A stretch of 64,000 bases of DNA from assembly GCF_013744875.1 (NCBI RefSeq), contig NZ_CP059399.1, positions 62,001 to 126,000 of the forward strand, in the 5' to 3' direction. The notes under the pieces are model-generated. The model was given only the letters and a program-made list of their open reading frames with translations, was not told the origin of the DNA and made no database searches. The translations under genes and the position numbers were made by a program. Positions 34,962 to 43,314 of this stretch are shown piece by piece. Source of the stretch: Nocardia huaxiensis. GTDB taxonomy: Bacteria > Actinomycetota > Actinomycetes > Mycobacteriales > Mycobacteriaceae. Position 1 is the first letter of the stretch. Every line of letters begins with the position of its first letter.

Positions 34962-35923
34962 GCACCCCGAACCCGCTGTCCGACGGCATCCCGGACAGCA
35001 ACACCCCATCCCACGGCACCGGCGGCCCACTACCCGCCGGTGCGCTGGGCATCGGCTGGCGGCGCGAAATCTGCGGCATCATCGCCGGTTTGGACGGAAT
35101 CTCGTTCTGCGAGGTGATCGCCGAGTCACTGCCTCGAACCACCCCGCGTGGACAGCGCGCAGTACTCGGCCGCCGCCGGAGCGATCCTCGATTCGAGGTG
35201 ACGGTTCCGGACGAGCTGGAGGCCCTGCGGTCGACGGGCGTTGCCGTTGTGCCGCACGGGATTTCGCTGTCGCTGGGGAGCGCGGAAGAGGTGGACGCGG
35301 CGCGGGTCGCGCATATGGCGGCGTGTGCGCGGGCGCTCGGGTCGCCGCTGGTGAGCGAGCACATCGCGTTCGTGCGCGCGGGCGGCATGGAGGCCGGGCA
35401 TCTGCTTCCGGTGCCGCGGACCCGGGAAGCGCTGGATGCGCTGGCGCGCAATATCTCTCGGACACAGCGTGAACTGGAGGTGCCGCTGGCGGTGGAGAAC
35501 ATCGCGGCACTGTTCGAGTGGCCGGACGCGGAATTCAGTGAGGCGGAGTTCCTGCGGGAGCTGGTGGAGCGCACCGGCGTTTACCTGCTGCTGGATATCG
35601 CCAACGTGTACGCGAACGCGCGCAACAGGTCTCAGGATCCGCTGACGGAACTGCTCAGCCTGCCGGCCGAGCGGATCGCGTACTGCCATGTGGCCGGTGG
35701 ACGTGAAGCAGGCGGGCGGTATCACGACACGCATGTGCATCCCGTGCCGGACGAGGTGCTGGGGCTGGTCGCCGAATTCACCGCCCACAATCCGGTGCCC
35801 CTCATGCTGGAGCGGGACGGAAACTATCCGCCCGCAAGCGAACTCGTCGCCGAACTGTCCGCCATCGCGCGGGCGGCGGGTCGCCCGGCGATCACGCTGC
35901 GGCCGGAAGCGCCCGTGGCATGA
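34958..35923 (+). CDS. DUF692 / MNIO-family multinuclear non-heme iron oxidase
   Basis: A 321-residue TIM-barrel enzyme of the DUF692 (MbnB, TglH) family, whose members use two or three iron ions to rebuild Cys or other residues of ribosomal peptides. Likely metal ligands are visible: H100 (PHGISLSLGS), E134-H135 (SEHIAF), the Glu of VENIAALF, D213 (LLLDIANVY), H244 (CHVAGG), the His/Asp of HDTHVHPVPD and the Glu of MLERDG. It overlaps by four bases both the Cys-tailed membrane protein gene before it and the small partner gene after it, the usual gene order being precursor, oxidase, partner. The chemistry performed is unknown. Confidence 0.88.
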   Translation: MSTPNPLSDGIPDSNTPSHGTGGPLPAGALGIGWRREICGIIAGLDGISFCEVIAESLPRTTPRGQRAVLGRRRSDPRFEVTVPDELEALRSTGVAVVPHGISLSLGSAEEVDAARVAHMAACARALGSPLVSEHIAFVRAGGMEAGHLLPVPRTREALDALARNISRTQRELEVPLAVENIAALFEWPDAEFSEAEFLRELVERTGVYLLLDIANVYANARNRSQDPLTELLSLPAERIAYCHVAGGREAGGRYHDTHVHPVPDEVLGLVAEFTAHNPVPLMLERDGNYPPASELVAELSAIARAAGRPAITLRPEAPVA

Positions 35924-36300
35924 GCGAATTCGACAGCGCGGTCCCCGCCGGGCCGCAGGAGCCACCGCCGCCCGCACCGGACGGTGGGCGCGGGTCGCTG
36001 GCTCAACGGCAGGAGGAGCTGGTGCGCGCCCTGGTCGCCGGGGGTGAGGTGCCTGCGGGTTTCGATCCGGCCGCTCTCGGCGCGACCGCGCACGCGCTGC
36101 TGCACAAGCGAGCCGAGGAGGTCGCGCACCGGTTCCCGCGGCTCGCCCATGATGCGGGACCGGAGTACACGGCGAAGTACATCGCCTGGGCGCGCACCCG
36201 GCCGAAGGTGAGCACGGCCGCCGATGCCGAGGCGTTCGCGGCCGATCACGACCTGCCGCCGCGACCGCCGCGCCGCCGCCTGCGTGACCTGTTTCGCTGA
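35920..36300 (+). CDS. Small MNIO partner-like protein (SCO6045-like)
   Basis: A 126-residue protein with a Pro-rich N-terminus, a helical middle (LAQRQEELVRALVAGGEVPAGFDPAALGATAHALLHKRAEEVAHRFPRLA) and a basic C-terminus. The helical middle resembles the N-terminal DUF2063-type domain of MNIO partner proteins (MbnC, TglI-like), which bring the precursor to the oxidase, and the actinobacterial SCO6045-like family. Its ATG overlaps the MNIO stop. Role inferred from position and that resemblance only. Confidence 0.65.
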   Translation: MSEFDSAVPAGPQEPPPPAPDGGRGSLAQRQEELVRALVAGGEVPAGFDPAALGATAHALLHKRAEEVAHRFPRLAHDAGPEYTAKYIAWARTRPKVSTAADAEAFAADHDLPPRPPRRRLRDLFR

Positions 36301-36405
36301 TCCGTGACGGGTAACCCCGGGATTGCCACTCGGGCCAATTCATGCACGAGTGCTAATGTCCGAAATAGTTAGCCGAGAAGTCACCGAATCCTCGAGAGGA
36401 ACCGT

Positions 36406-36705
36406 ATGACCACGCTCGAGCACGCAGTACACACCGATCACGATCATGTTCACGGCCCCTCCTGCGGGCATGTCGCCGTGCCGCACGGCGACCACGTCGA
36501 CTACGTCCACGACGGGCATCTCCACCGCTCGCACGACGGCCATTTCGACGAGTGCGAACCCACCGGCCACGTCTCCTGCGAACACGCCGACCACACTCAC
36601 GGCGAGGGTTGCGGGCATGTCGCCGTCCCGCACGGGGACCACGTCGACTACATCCACGACGGGCACCGGCACGCCTCCCACAACGGTCACTACGACGACC
36701 ACTGA
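36406..36705 (+). CDS. His-rich metal-binding repeat protein
   Basis: A 99-residue soluble protein with 26 His and four Cys. Two near-identical repeats are seen: CGHVAVPHGDHVDY, then HDGH, H and SHxGH, first at residues about 20-45 and again at about 70-97. Such proteins are common in actinobacteria and probably buffer zinc, nickel or copper. The start has GAGAGGA upstream. In the promoter GCTAAT (36352) and GTTAGC (36368) form a loose inverted repeat. It may or may not belong with the iron-dependent MNIO operon ending 105 bases upstream. Confidence 0.8.
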   Translation: MTTLEHAVHTDHDHVHGPSCGHVAVPHGDHVDYVHDGHLHRSHDGHFDECEPTGHVSCEHADHTHGEGCGHVAVPHGDHVDYIHDGHRHASHNGHYDDH

Positions 36706-36791
36706 TCCACCGCGCAGGACCGTCGCCGAGGCCACGAGCATCGGCGCGGTCGCACGATGCCGCGTACCGAACGCCGCGCAAGAATACGAAA

Positions 36792-37214
36792 GTGCCGTTC
36801 TTCCGAGCTGACCCGTCGCGCGGCTTCCGCCCGAACGCCGCACCCGCCGTCGGCACCGCCAGCCGGGTGCTGTTCCGCCGCACCCTCGCGGGCCGCGAAT
36901 TCGTCCTGCGCCAGACCGTCATCGAACCGGGCGGCGACAGTGGCTGGCATTTCCATGACGGCACCCTGTTCGTGCTCGTCACCGGCGGCGATCTCGACCA
37001 TCCGGGCCTGGATTGCCTGCCCGTCACCAAGCGTCGCGGCCGCGTCTTCCGCGAGCCGAGCGGCCGCGAGCACGCCCACCTGGCCCGCAACGGCGGCACG
37101 AAACCGGTGAAACTGACCGTCCTCTATATCGATCCGCCCGGCAGTCCGCTGTCGCGTTCGGTGCCGCCGCCACCCTGCGCGACCGTGCCGGACTCGGGTG
37201 ACGCCGCGCACTGA
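36792..37214 (+). CDS. Cupin-domain protein
   Basis: A 140-residue single-domain cupin. The first metal motif is GGDSGWHFHDGTLFVLVTGG (two His and the Gly frame), and the second region is FREPSGREHAHLARNGG with a His. It probably binds one divalent metal, but no reaction can be named. The GTG at 36792 is the first reasonable start; the Shine-Dalgarno is weak. The last residues lie before the GNAT gene, 15 bases on. Confidence 0.65.
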   Translation: MPFFRADPSRGFRPNAAPAVGTASRVLFRRTLAGREFVLRQTVIEPGGDSGWHFHDGTLFVLVTGGDLDHPGLDCLPVTKRRGRVFREPSGREHAHLARNGGTKPVKLTVLYIDPPGSPLSRSVPPPPCATVPDSGDAAH

Positions 37215-37228
37215 GGCATGCTGGCCTG

Positions 37229-37663
37229 ATGATCGAGGTCGTCACCGTAGCCACCGAACAGGAACTATCCGACGCCTACGCCGTTCGCCTGCAGGTGTTC
37301 GTCGAAGAGCAGGGCGTGCCGGAGGAAGAGGAACTCGACGCCCTGGACGCGACCGCCGACCACTTCCTGGCCCGCGTCGACGGGCTGCCCGCCGGCGCCG
37401 GACGCATGGTCGTCCGCGATGGTGTCGGCGTGCTCGGCCGCCTGGCCGTCCTGAAGGAGGCCCGCGGCACCGGACTCGGTGTCGCGCTGGTGCGCGCGAT
37501 CGAGGACAAGGTGCGCGAGCGTGGGCTCGATGCGGTCGAACTGCATTCGCAGACCCACGCGCAGGGCTTCTACGAGCGGCTCGGATACCAGGCGTACGGG
37601 GAGATCGGCATGGACGCGGGCATCCCGCACATCTGGATGCGCAAGGTGCTCGACGGCCGCTGA
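37229..37663 (+). CDS. GNAT-family N-acetyltransferase
   Basis: A 144-residue GNAT protein of the ElaA/YbdJ-like type: YAVRLQVFVEEQGVPEEEELD at the N-terminus is the family's acceptor-side signature. GRLAVLKEARGTGLGVALVRAIED is the acetyl-CoA pyrophosphate loop, and HAQGFYERLGYQAYGEIGMDAGIPHIWM is the C-terminal strand pair. Substrate unknown. The ATG is preceded by a CTGAGG-like site only. Confidence 0.88.
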   Translation: MIEVVTVATEQELSDAYAVRLQVFVEEQGVPEEEELDALDATADHFLARVDGLPAGAGRMVVRDGVGVLGRLAVLKEARGTGLGVALVRAIEDKVRERGLDAVELHSQTHAQGFYERLGYQAYGEIGMDAGIPHIWMRKVLDGR

Positions 37664-37682
37664 GCCGTCCGGGAATTCGAGG

Positions 37683-38096
37683 TCAGTGCGCGGTTTCGCA
37701 GGTGCTGCGCAGCGAGCAGGAACCGCAGGCACTGCCGCAACCGCCGACCTGAGCCTTGGCCGGGAACGCCTTGTCGATGGCGGAACCCGCGGCGGCGGCG
37801 CCCGCACCGAGGGTGAACACGGCGACCACCACGGCCAGCAGCGGCACGATCCAGGAGACGACGCCGCCCGACATCAGGGCGACACCGGCGCTGGCGGCCA
37901 GCAGCACGCCCGCGACGAGCGAGGTGGGCGCGGCGACCTTGTTGGCCAGTTTGTAGGCGTCCTCGGAGCGCATGGCCTCCTCGGTGTGCACGCCGACGAA
38001 ACGATTGGGCGGCAGGGTCCCGGTGAGTCCGAGCACCCCGGTGACCACGGCCACCGCCGACAGAGCGAAGAGAATCAAGGCCACCACAAGCACCAT
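37683..38096 (-). CDS. SdpI-like membrane protein with Cys-rich C-terminus
   Basis: A 137-residue protein with three helices and, after the first, GTLPPNRFVGVHTEEAMRSEDAYKLANKVAAP, the SdpI immunity-protein signature. It matches Rv0039c, which lies by leuS in M. tuberculosis as this one does. The C-terminus carries five Cys (GGCGSACGSCSLRSTC), perhaps a metal site. SdpI proteins protect against peptide toxins or signal in the membrane; this branch is uncharacterised. Confidence 0.78.
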   Translation of the reverse strand: MVLVVALILFALSAVAVVTGVLGLTGTLPPNRFVGVHTEEAMRSEDAYKLANKVAAPTSLVAGVLLAASAGVALMSGGVVSWIVPLLAVVVAVFTLGAGAAAAGSAIDKAFPAKAQVGGCGSACGSCSLRSTCETAH

Positions 38097-38259
38097 TGCA
38101 GGCTACTGCACCACGCCAGGGGTCCTGCGTCACACTCGGTTCCGCAACCCGCCGAAGCGGGCGGGGGTGCGGGACTCGACCCTTTTTGGGCCGTGGGGTG
38201 GGCACGCTTTACCCTGGTGAGCGACCTTATCGGGGATCGCACCAGCAGAAGGCAGGACC

Positions 38260-41127
38260 GTGCAGGACACTCGTGCAACCGACACATCCGCAGCGAGCGC
38301 GGCGGCGGGCGGCGACGTGCCTGCACACCGTTACAACGCCGACCTGGCCGGTCGTGTCGAGAAGAAGTGGCAGCAGAACTGGCAGGAGCGCGGCACGTTC
38401 TTCGCGCCGAATCCGGTGGGGCCGCTGGGTGGTGAGATCCCCGCGGACAAGCTGTTCATCCAGGACATGTTCCCGTACCCGTCCGGCGCGGGCCTGCACG
38501 TCGGCCATCCGCTGGGCTACATCGCCACCGACGTGTTCGCCCGCTACCACCGCATGCACGGCCGAAATGTGCTGCACGCCCTGGGTTATGACGCCTTCGG
38601 CCTGCCCGCCGAGCAGTACGCGGTGCAGACCAACCAGCATCCGCGGGTGACCACCGAGTCCAATATCGCCACCATGCAGCGGCAGCTGGACCGGCTGGGC
38701 CTGGGCCACGATCGCCGTCGCTCCTTCGCCACCACCGATCCCGAGTACTACAAGTGGACGCAGTGGATCTTCCTGCGCATCTACAACGCCTGGTTCGACG
38801 AGGGGCAGGGCAAGGCCCGCCCGATCTCCGAGCTGATCAGCGAGTTCGAGTCCGGTAAGCGCGCCGCCAACGGCCACGAGTGGTCGCAGATGTCGACCTC
38901 CGAGCGCAATGCCGTCATCGACTCGTATCGCCTGGTCTACCAGACGGATTCGATGGTCAACTGGTGCCCGGGTCTGGGCACGGTGCTGTCCAACGAGGAG
39001 GTCACCGCCGACGGCCGCTCCGAGCGCGGCAACTTCCCGGTGTTCCGCAAGCGCCTGTGGCAGTGGATGATGCGCATCACCGCCTACGCCGATCGCCTGG
39101 TCGACGATCTGGACGAGCTGGACTGGCCGGAGAACGTGAAGTCCATGCAGCGCAACTGGATCGGCCGATCCCGGGGCGCGCAGGTGAAGTTCGAGGCCGG
39201 CAGCGATGTGGTCGAGGTGTTCACCACCCGCCCCGACACCCTGTTCGGCGCGACGTACGTGGTGCTGGCCCCCGAGCACGAACTGGTGGACCGCCTGGTC
39301 GCCGCCGCGTACCCGGCGGGCACCGACGCGCGCTGGACGGGCGAGGGCGCGAACCCGGTGGAGGCCGTTGCGGCGTACCGCAAGTCGATTGCCGCCAAGT
39401 CGGATCTGGAGCGTCAGGAGAGCAAGGAGAAGACCGGCGTCTTCCTGGGCTCCTACGCCATCAACCCGGTGAACGGCGCGCGCCTGCCCATCTTCATCGC
39501 CGACTACGTGCTGAGCGGCTACGGCACCGGCGCCATCATGGCCGTCCCCGGTCACGATCAGCGCGACTGGGAATTCGCCACCGCCTTCGGTCTGCCCATC
39601 CTGGAAGTCATTGCGGGCGGGGATGTCTCGGAGTCCGCGTACTCCGGTGACGGCGCGCTGGTGAACTCCGGCTTCCTGGACGGCATGGATGTCGAGACCG
39701 CCAAGGCCGAGATCATCGCCAAGCTGGAGGCCGACGGCCACGGCACCGGCAAGATCCAGTACAAGCTGCGCGACTGGCTGTTCGCCCGCCAGCGCTACTG
39801 GGGTGAGCCCTTCCCGATCGTCTACGACGAGGACGGCGCCCCGCACGCGCTGCCGGAATCCATGCTGCCGGTGCTGCTGCCGGAGATGGAGGACTTCGCC
39901 CCCGTCACCTTCGACGCCGACGACGCGAACTCCGAGCCGTCCCCGCCGCTGGCCAAGGCCACCGACTGGGTGCACGTCGAACTGGATCTGGGCGACGGCC
40001 CGAAGAAGTACCGCCGCGACACCAATGTCATGCCCAACTGGGCGGGCAGCTCCTGGTATCAGCTGCGCTACGCCGATCCCACCAACACCGAAGCCTTCTG
40101 CGCCCCGGAGAACGAGAAGTACTGGCTGGGCCCGCGTACCGCCGAGCACGGCCCGAAGGATCCGGGCGGCGTCGACCTGTACGTCGGCGGCGTGGAACAC
40201 GCCGTGCTGCACCTGCTGTACGCGCGCTTCTGGCAGAAGGTCCTGTTCGACCTGGGTGACGTGTCCGGCTACGAGCCGTACCGCCGCCTGTTCAACCAGG
40301 GTTACATCCAGGCGTACGCCTACACCGACGAGCGCGGCGCGTACATTCCGGCCGCCGAGGTTGTCGAGCGCGACGGAAAGTTCTTCTGGACCAACCAGTC
40401 CGGCACCGAGATCGAGGTGTTCCAGGAGTACGGCAAGATCGGCAAGTCGCTGAAGAACGCCATCTCCCCGGATGAGATGTGCGATCTGTACGGCGCGGAC
40501 ACCTTCCGTTTCTACGAGATGTCGATGGGTCCGCTGGACACCTCGCGTCCGTGGTCGACGAAGGATGTCGTGGGCGCGCACCGCTTCCTGCAGCGCGTCT
40601 GGCGGCTGGTGGTGGATGAGGAATCCGGCGCGGTCAAGGTCACCGACGCCGAGCCGACCCCGGAAACCCTGCGCCTGCTGCACAAGACCATCGCCGGCGT
40701 CGACGACGACTACGCCAACCTGCGCGACAACACCGCGGGCGCGAAGCTGATCGAGCTGACCAACCACCTGACCAAGGTCTACCCCGCCGGCGCCCCGCGC
40801 TCGGTGGTGGAGCCCGTGGTCCTGATGCTGGCCCCCATGTCCCCGCACATCGCGGAGGAACTGTGGGAGCGCCTGGGCCACACCACGGCCCTGGCCCACG
40901 GCCCCTTCCCGGTCGCGGATCCGGCTCTGCTGGTGGCGGATTCGGTCGAGTACCCGATCCAGGTCAACGGTAAGGTCCGCAGCCGCGTCAGCGTCCCCGC
41001 CGACGCCGACCAGGCAGCGGTACAGGCCGCCGCCCTGGCCGACGAGAAGATCGCGGAACTGCTGGGCGGCAAGGACCCCCGCAAGATCATCGTCGTCCCG
41101 GGCCGCCTGGTGAACATCGTCGCCTGA
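38260..41127 (+). CDS. leuS: Leucyl-tRNA synthetase
   Basis: A 955-residue class I synthetase that charges tRNA-Leu. The ATP site HIGH is HVGH at residues 80-83 and KMSKS appears as IGKSLKN around residue 729. The CP1 editing domain has the [18 protein letters not shown] signature, and the C-terminal anticodon-binding region ends in [15 protein letters not shown]. The start is GTG with AAGGCAGG upstream. No T-box leader is recognisable in the 163-base upstream gap. A terminator follows. Confidence 0.98.
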   Translation: MQDTRATDTSAASAAAGGDVPAHRYNADLAGRVEKKWQQNWQERGTFFAPNPVGPLGGEIPADKLFIQDMFPYPSGAGLHVGHPLGYIATDVFARYHRMHGRNVLHALGYDAFGLPAEQYAVQTNQHPRVTTESNIATMQRQLDRLGLGHDRRRSFATTDPEYYKWTQWIFLRIYNAWFDEGQGKARPISELISEFESGKRAANGHEWSQMSTSERNAVIDSYRLVYQTDSMVNWCPGLGTVLSNEEVTADGRSERGNFPVFRKRLWQWMMRITAYADRLVDDLDELDWPENVKSMQRNWIGRSRGAQVKFEAGSDVVEVFTTRPDTLFGATYVVLAPEHELVDRLVAAAYPAGTDARWTGEGANPVEAVAAYRKSIAAKSDLERQESKEKTGVFLGSYAINPVNGARLPIFIADYVLSGYGTGAIMAVPGHDQRDWEFATAFGLPILEVIAGGDVSESAYSGDGALVNSGFLDGMDVETAKAEIIAKLEADGHGTGKIQYKLRDWLFARQRYWGEPFPIVYDEDGAPHALPESMLPVLLPEMEDFAPVTFDADDANSEPSPPLAKATDWVHVELDLGDGPKKYRRDTNVMPNWAGSSWYQLRYADPTNTEAFCAPENEKYWLGPRTAEHGPKDPGGVDLYVGGVEHAVLHLLYARFWQKVLFDLGDVSGYEPYRRLFNQGYIQAYAYTDERGAYIPAAEVVERDGKFFWTNQSGTEIEVFQEYGKIGKSLKNAISPDEMCDLYGADTFRFYEMSMGPLDTSRPWSTKDVVGAHRFLQRVWRLVVDEESGAVKVTDAEPTPETLRLLHKTIAGVDDDYANLRDNTAGAKLIELTNHLTKVYPAGAPRSVVEPVVLMLAPMSPHIAEELWERLGHTTALAHGPFPVADPALLVADSVEYPIQVNGKVRSRVSVPADADQAAVQAAALADEKIAELLGGKDPRKIIVVPGRLVNIVA

Positions 41128-41146
41128 CAGCCGGACAACGAACCCC

Positions 41147-41180
41147 GGGCCGGGTGCACAGCGGTGCGCCCGGCCCGCTT
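41147..41180 (+). terminator. Terminator after leuS
   Basis: GGGCCGGGTGCAC (41147-41159) pairs with 41164-41176 with one G-T mismatch and an AGCG loop, then a short T-rich tail. Confidence 0.8.
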
Positions 41181-41247
41181 TCGTTCAGCCGCAACAGTCC
41201 TCAGCGGCACCAGTCCAGGAGCATCGCCCAAGGAATGACCACGCCCC

Positions 41248-41640
41248 CGTCATCCCGGCATGCTTTTGGCCGGGATCCACACTGTCGGTGCCCCACGTCA
41301 TCCTGATGCGATGGATTGTCGGCAACCCTGCGTCTACATCCTGGCCAGCGAGCCGAACGGGACTCTGTACGTAGGCACTACAAGCAATCTCGCCGCGCGT
41401 GTTTGGCAGCACCGAAACGACGTCGTGGCCGGGTTCACCGAACGGTACGGCGTGCACAGTCTCGTCTGGTACGAAACACACGAAATGATGCAGTCAGCCA
41501 TCATCCGTGAGAAGCGGATCAAGCGGTGGCGACGGGCATGGAAGATCCGGTTGATCGAGTCCGTGAACCCGGAGTGGAACGGCCTTTATCCGGCGCTGCT
41601 CTGACAGGTGGATCCCGGCCAGAAGCACGCCGGGATGACG
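41248..41640. mobile_element. Palindromic element copy C enclosing a GIY-YIG nuclease gene
   Basis: The left arm 41248-41280 is identical to the left arms of copies A and B. The right arm 41608-41640 is its reverse complement with three mismatches. Here 327 bases separate the arms instead of 8, and nearly all are the nuclease gene, whose stop lies three bases before the right arm. The element is 393 bases between convergent leuS and a lipoprotein gene. It looks like the gene-bearing parent of the short copies. Confidence 0.85.
41311..41604 (+). CDS. Solitary GIY-YIG nuclease (URI family)
   Basis: A 97-residue single-domain nuclease: Y9 (CVYI) and Y20-x-G22 (LYVG) form the GIY-YIG core. R30 and H34 (AARVWQHRND), the metal-binding E67 (IIREKRIKRW) and N86 (SVNPEW) complete the known active-site set, so it should be able to cut DNA. 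There is no extra DNA-binding domain, as in other short URI proteins. The frame runs back to an ATG within the left arm at 41260, but ATG 41311 (MDCRQPC) marks the start of conserved sequence. Confidence 0.88.
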   Translation: MDCRQPCVYILASEPNGTLYVGTTSNLAARVWQHRNDVVAGFTERYGVHSLVWYETHEMMQSAIIREKRIKRWRRAWKIRLIESVNPEWNGLYPALL

Positions 41641-41741
41641 AAGGTGCACGCATCCACGGGAGAACTCCAAGAGCATCGGATTCTCCTACAGCCTCGGCGG
41701 CACGCGCTTCTACTGAGCCGCAATCGAATCCGCGGGGCCGG

Positions 41742-42245
41742 TCAGCGAATCGCCGCGCCCGTGGCGTCGATCAGATACCAGACGCCATTGACGCCCTGAC
41801 CGGCCGTATCACCCGGGTTCTTGTCTCCCGCAAAGTAATACAGCGGCTTGCCCGCGTACGCGGCCTGCATGGCGCCGTCGGGGCGGGTGATGGCGCCGAA
41901 CTTGGCGGCATCCAGACCCGCGCCGGCGGTGGCGGTGGCAGGCACCGCGGGCCACTTGGCGAGGCAGTCCCCGGCACAGGTGGAGGTGTTCGGGGTGTCC
42001 TTGGTGAAGAGGTAGAGGGCACGGCCCGACGCGTCGGCCAGGGCGTCGCGACCACCCAGCGAACGCACGGAGATGGCACCGGCCGTGGCCGCCTTCGAGG
42101 TGGTGGCCCCACCGGTCGGCGCGGCGGAGACCGGCGCGGTGGACGAGACCGGGCCGGCCTCGTCCTTGGTGTCGGAACCGCAGGCCGCGAGGGTGATCGC
42201 GGCGGTCAGCGCCATGGTGCTGGTCAGCAAGCGTCGCAACATCAT
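41742..42245 (-). CDS. Lipoprotein with COG4315 secreted repeats
   Basis: A 167-residue secreted lipoprotein: the signal peptide ends at LAAC with the lipid Cys at about 22, then comes a Ser/Thr/Ala linker. Two COG4315-type repeats follow: DASGRALYLFTKDTPNTSTCAGDCLAKWPAV and YAGKPLYYFAGDKNPGDTAGQGVNGVWYLI. The two Cys in CAGDC probably form a disulphide or bind a cofactor. Function is unknown for the family. An MM start is present. Confidence 0.85.
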   Translation of the reverse strand: MMLRRLLTSTMALTAAITLAACGSDTKDEAGPVSSTAPVSAAPTGGATTSKAATAGAISVRSLGGRDALADASGRALYLFTKDTPNTSTCAGDCLAKWPAVPATATAGAGLDAAKFGAITRPDGAMQAAYAGKPLYYFAGDKNPGDTAGQGVNGVWYLIDATGAAIR

Positions 42246-42344
42246 TGGTGAAATCCCATCGGTGTCTTGTGGACAATTCCGAAGATGGGACGTTTCCGGG
42301 TGGGTGCGCGGTTCAGATCAACCACCCGAATATGACCTGAGTCA

Positions 42345-43166
42345 CTATGTGGGTGGGAGCAATACGTCGTTCAGCGTGACCATGGAGAGGTTGCGTTCGC
42401 GGATGATGTCGGCCAGCTGGTCGTAGCAGTGCGTGACGGCGGGGGCGTTGGCGTGGCCGATGACGATGGTTTGGGCGTTGAAATACTCTCGGGCGCACTG
42501 CAGGAGGTATTCCTCGGTGATGACGCCGGAGTCGGACAGCGAGCCGTACCACATGGTGGGGACGGTGTAGCCCTGGTCGGCGGCGATGGCGTCGACGGCG
42601 GCATTGTGGCGGCCGAAGGGTGGGCGGAAGTACGGGGTGCCGTCCACGCCGAAGTTGTTGCGCAGAAAGGTTTTCGCGCGGTTCAGCTGATCGGCCACGC
42701 CGGTGCCGGAGAGGGCGGTGAGGTCGGCGTGATCCCAGGTGTGGTTGGCCAGCTGGATCTGCCCGGACTCCACCAGCGGGCGCAGCGCGTCGCGGTGCGT
42801 GGTCCAGGAGTCGTAGTAGGCGGTCACGAAGAAGGTGAAGCGCGCGCCCGTGTCGCGGGCGAACTTGATGTACGCGCCGACCACCTCGGGGCTCGCGCCG
42901 TCGTCGACGGTGAGGGCCATGCTGGTGCCGGCCCCGGGCAGCGCGGTGATGGTGCCGGCCGGAATGCGGGTCTTGGGTCCGCTCGGCGGTGCGGGCAGGG
43001 TCTTGCCGCCGCCACCCGAACCGGACGGGAAGTTGTCCGGCAGTTCGAACGGCTGACCGCCGGAGGAGCCCGAGCCGATCGGGTCGCTGTGCGCTTGATT
43101 GCAGCCGGTCAGGGCCACCGCAGTACCTGCGGCCAGCAGGGTGAGCAGACCTCTTCTATCCATCAT
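42345..43166 (-). CDS. Polysaccharide deacetylase lipoprotein (NodB fold)
   Basis: A 273-residue exported deacetylase: lipobox LTGC with Cys at 22, then a Gly/Ser linker. NodB motifs follow: 1 LTVDDGASP (catalytic base and metal Asp), 2 NHTWDHADL (the two metal His), 3 RPPFGRHN, 4 WYGSLSD and 5 IVIGHAN. It should remove acetyl or similar groups from a cell-wall or envelope glycan outside the cell. It lies beside another lipoprotein gene on the same strand but 99 bases apart. Confidence 0.88.
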   Translation of the reverse strand: MMDRRGLLTLLAAGTAVALTGCNQAHSDPIGSGSSGGQPFELPDNFPSGSGGGGKTLPAPPSGPKTRIPAGTITALPGAGTSMALTVDDGASPEVVGAYIKFARDTGARFTFFVTAYYDSWTTHRDALRPLVESGQIQLANHTWDHADLTALSGTGVADQLNRAKTFLRNNFGVDGTPYFRPPFGRHNAAVDAIAADQGYTVPTMWYGSLSDSGVITEEYLLQCAREYFNAQTIVIGHANAPAVTHCYDQLADIIRERNLSMVTLNDVLLPPT

Positions 43167-43314
43167 GGGTGTTCGTTCACTCCGAATGTCCGGACCCGCG
43201 CACTGGGTCACGCCTCGTCTTCCGTGCCTCCCTCGCACGGCCTCACCGTTATAGCGGCAAATGGTGAACCCGGCACGACAGCCGTGCGAAACGATCGTAA
43301 TCGCGGATGGCCGG

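Noticed and set aside
38097..38259. T-box or leucine attenuator before leuS
   Set aside because: No T-box sequence, specifier loop or run of Leu codons is visible; only an ordinary GC-rich hairpin is present.
38227..40899. Minus-strand open frame of 890 codons opposite leuS
   Set aside because: leuS is unambiguous on the plus strand and the antisense translation has no recognisable domain.
41260..41310. Start of the GIY-YIG protein at the ATG within the left arm
   Set aside because: The 17 extra residues come from the palindrome and are not part of the conserved domain; ATG 41311 fits better, though it cannot be excluded.
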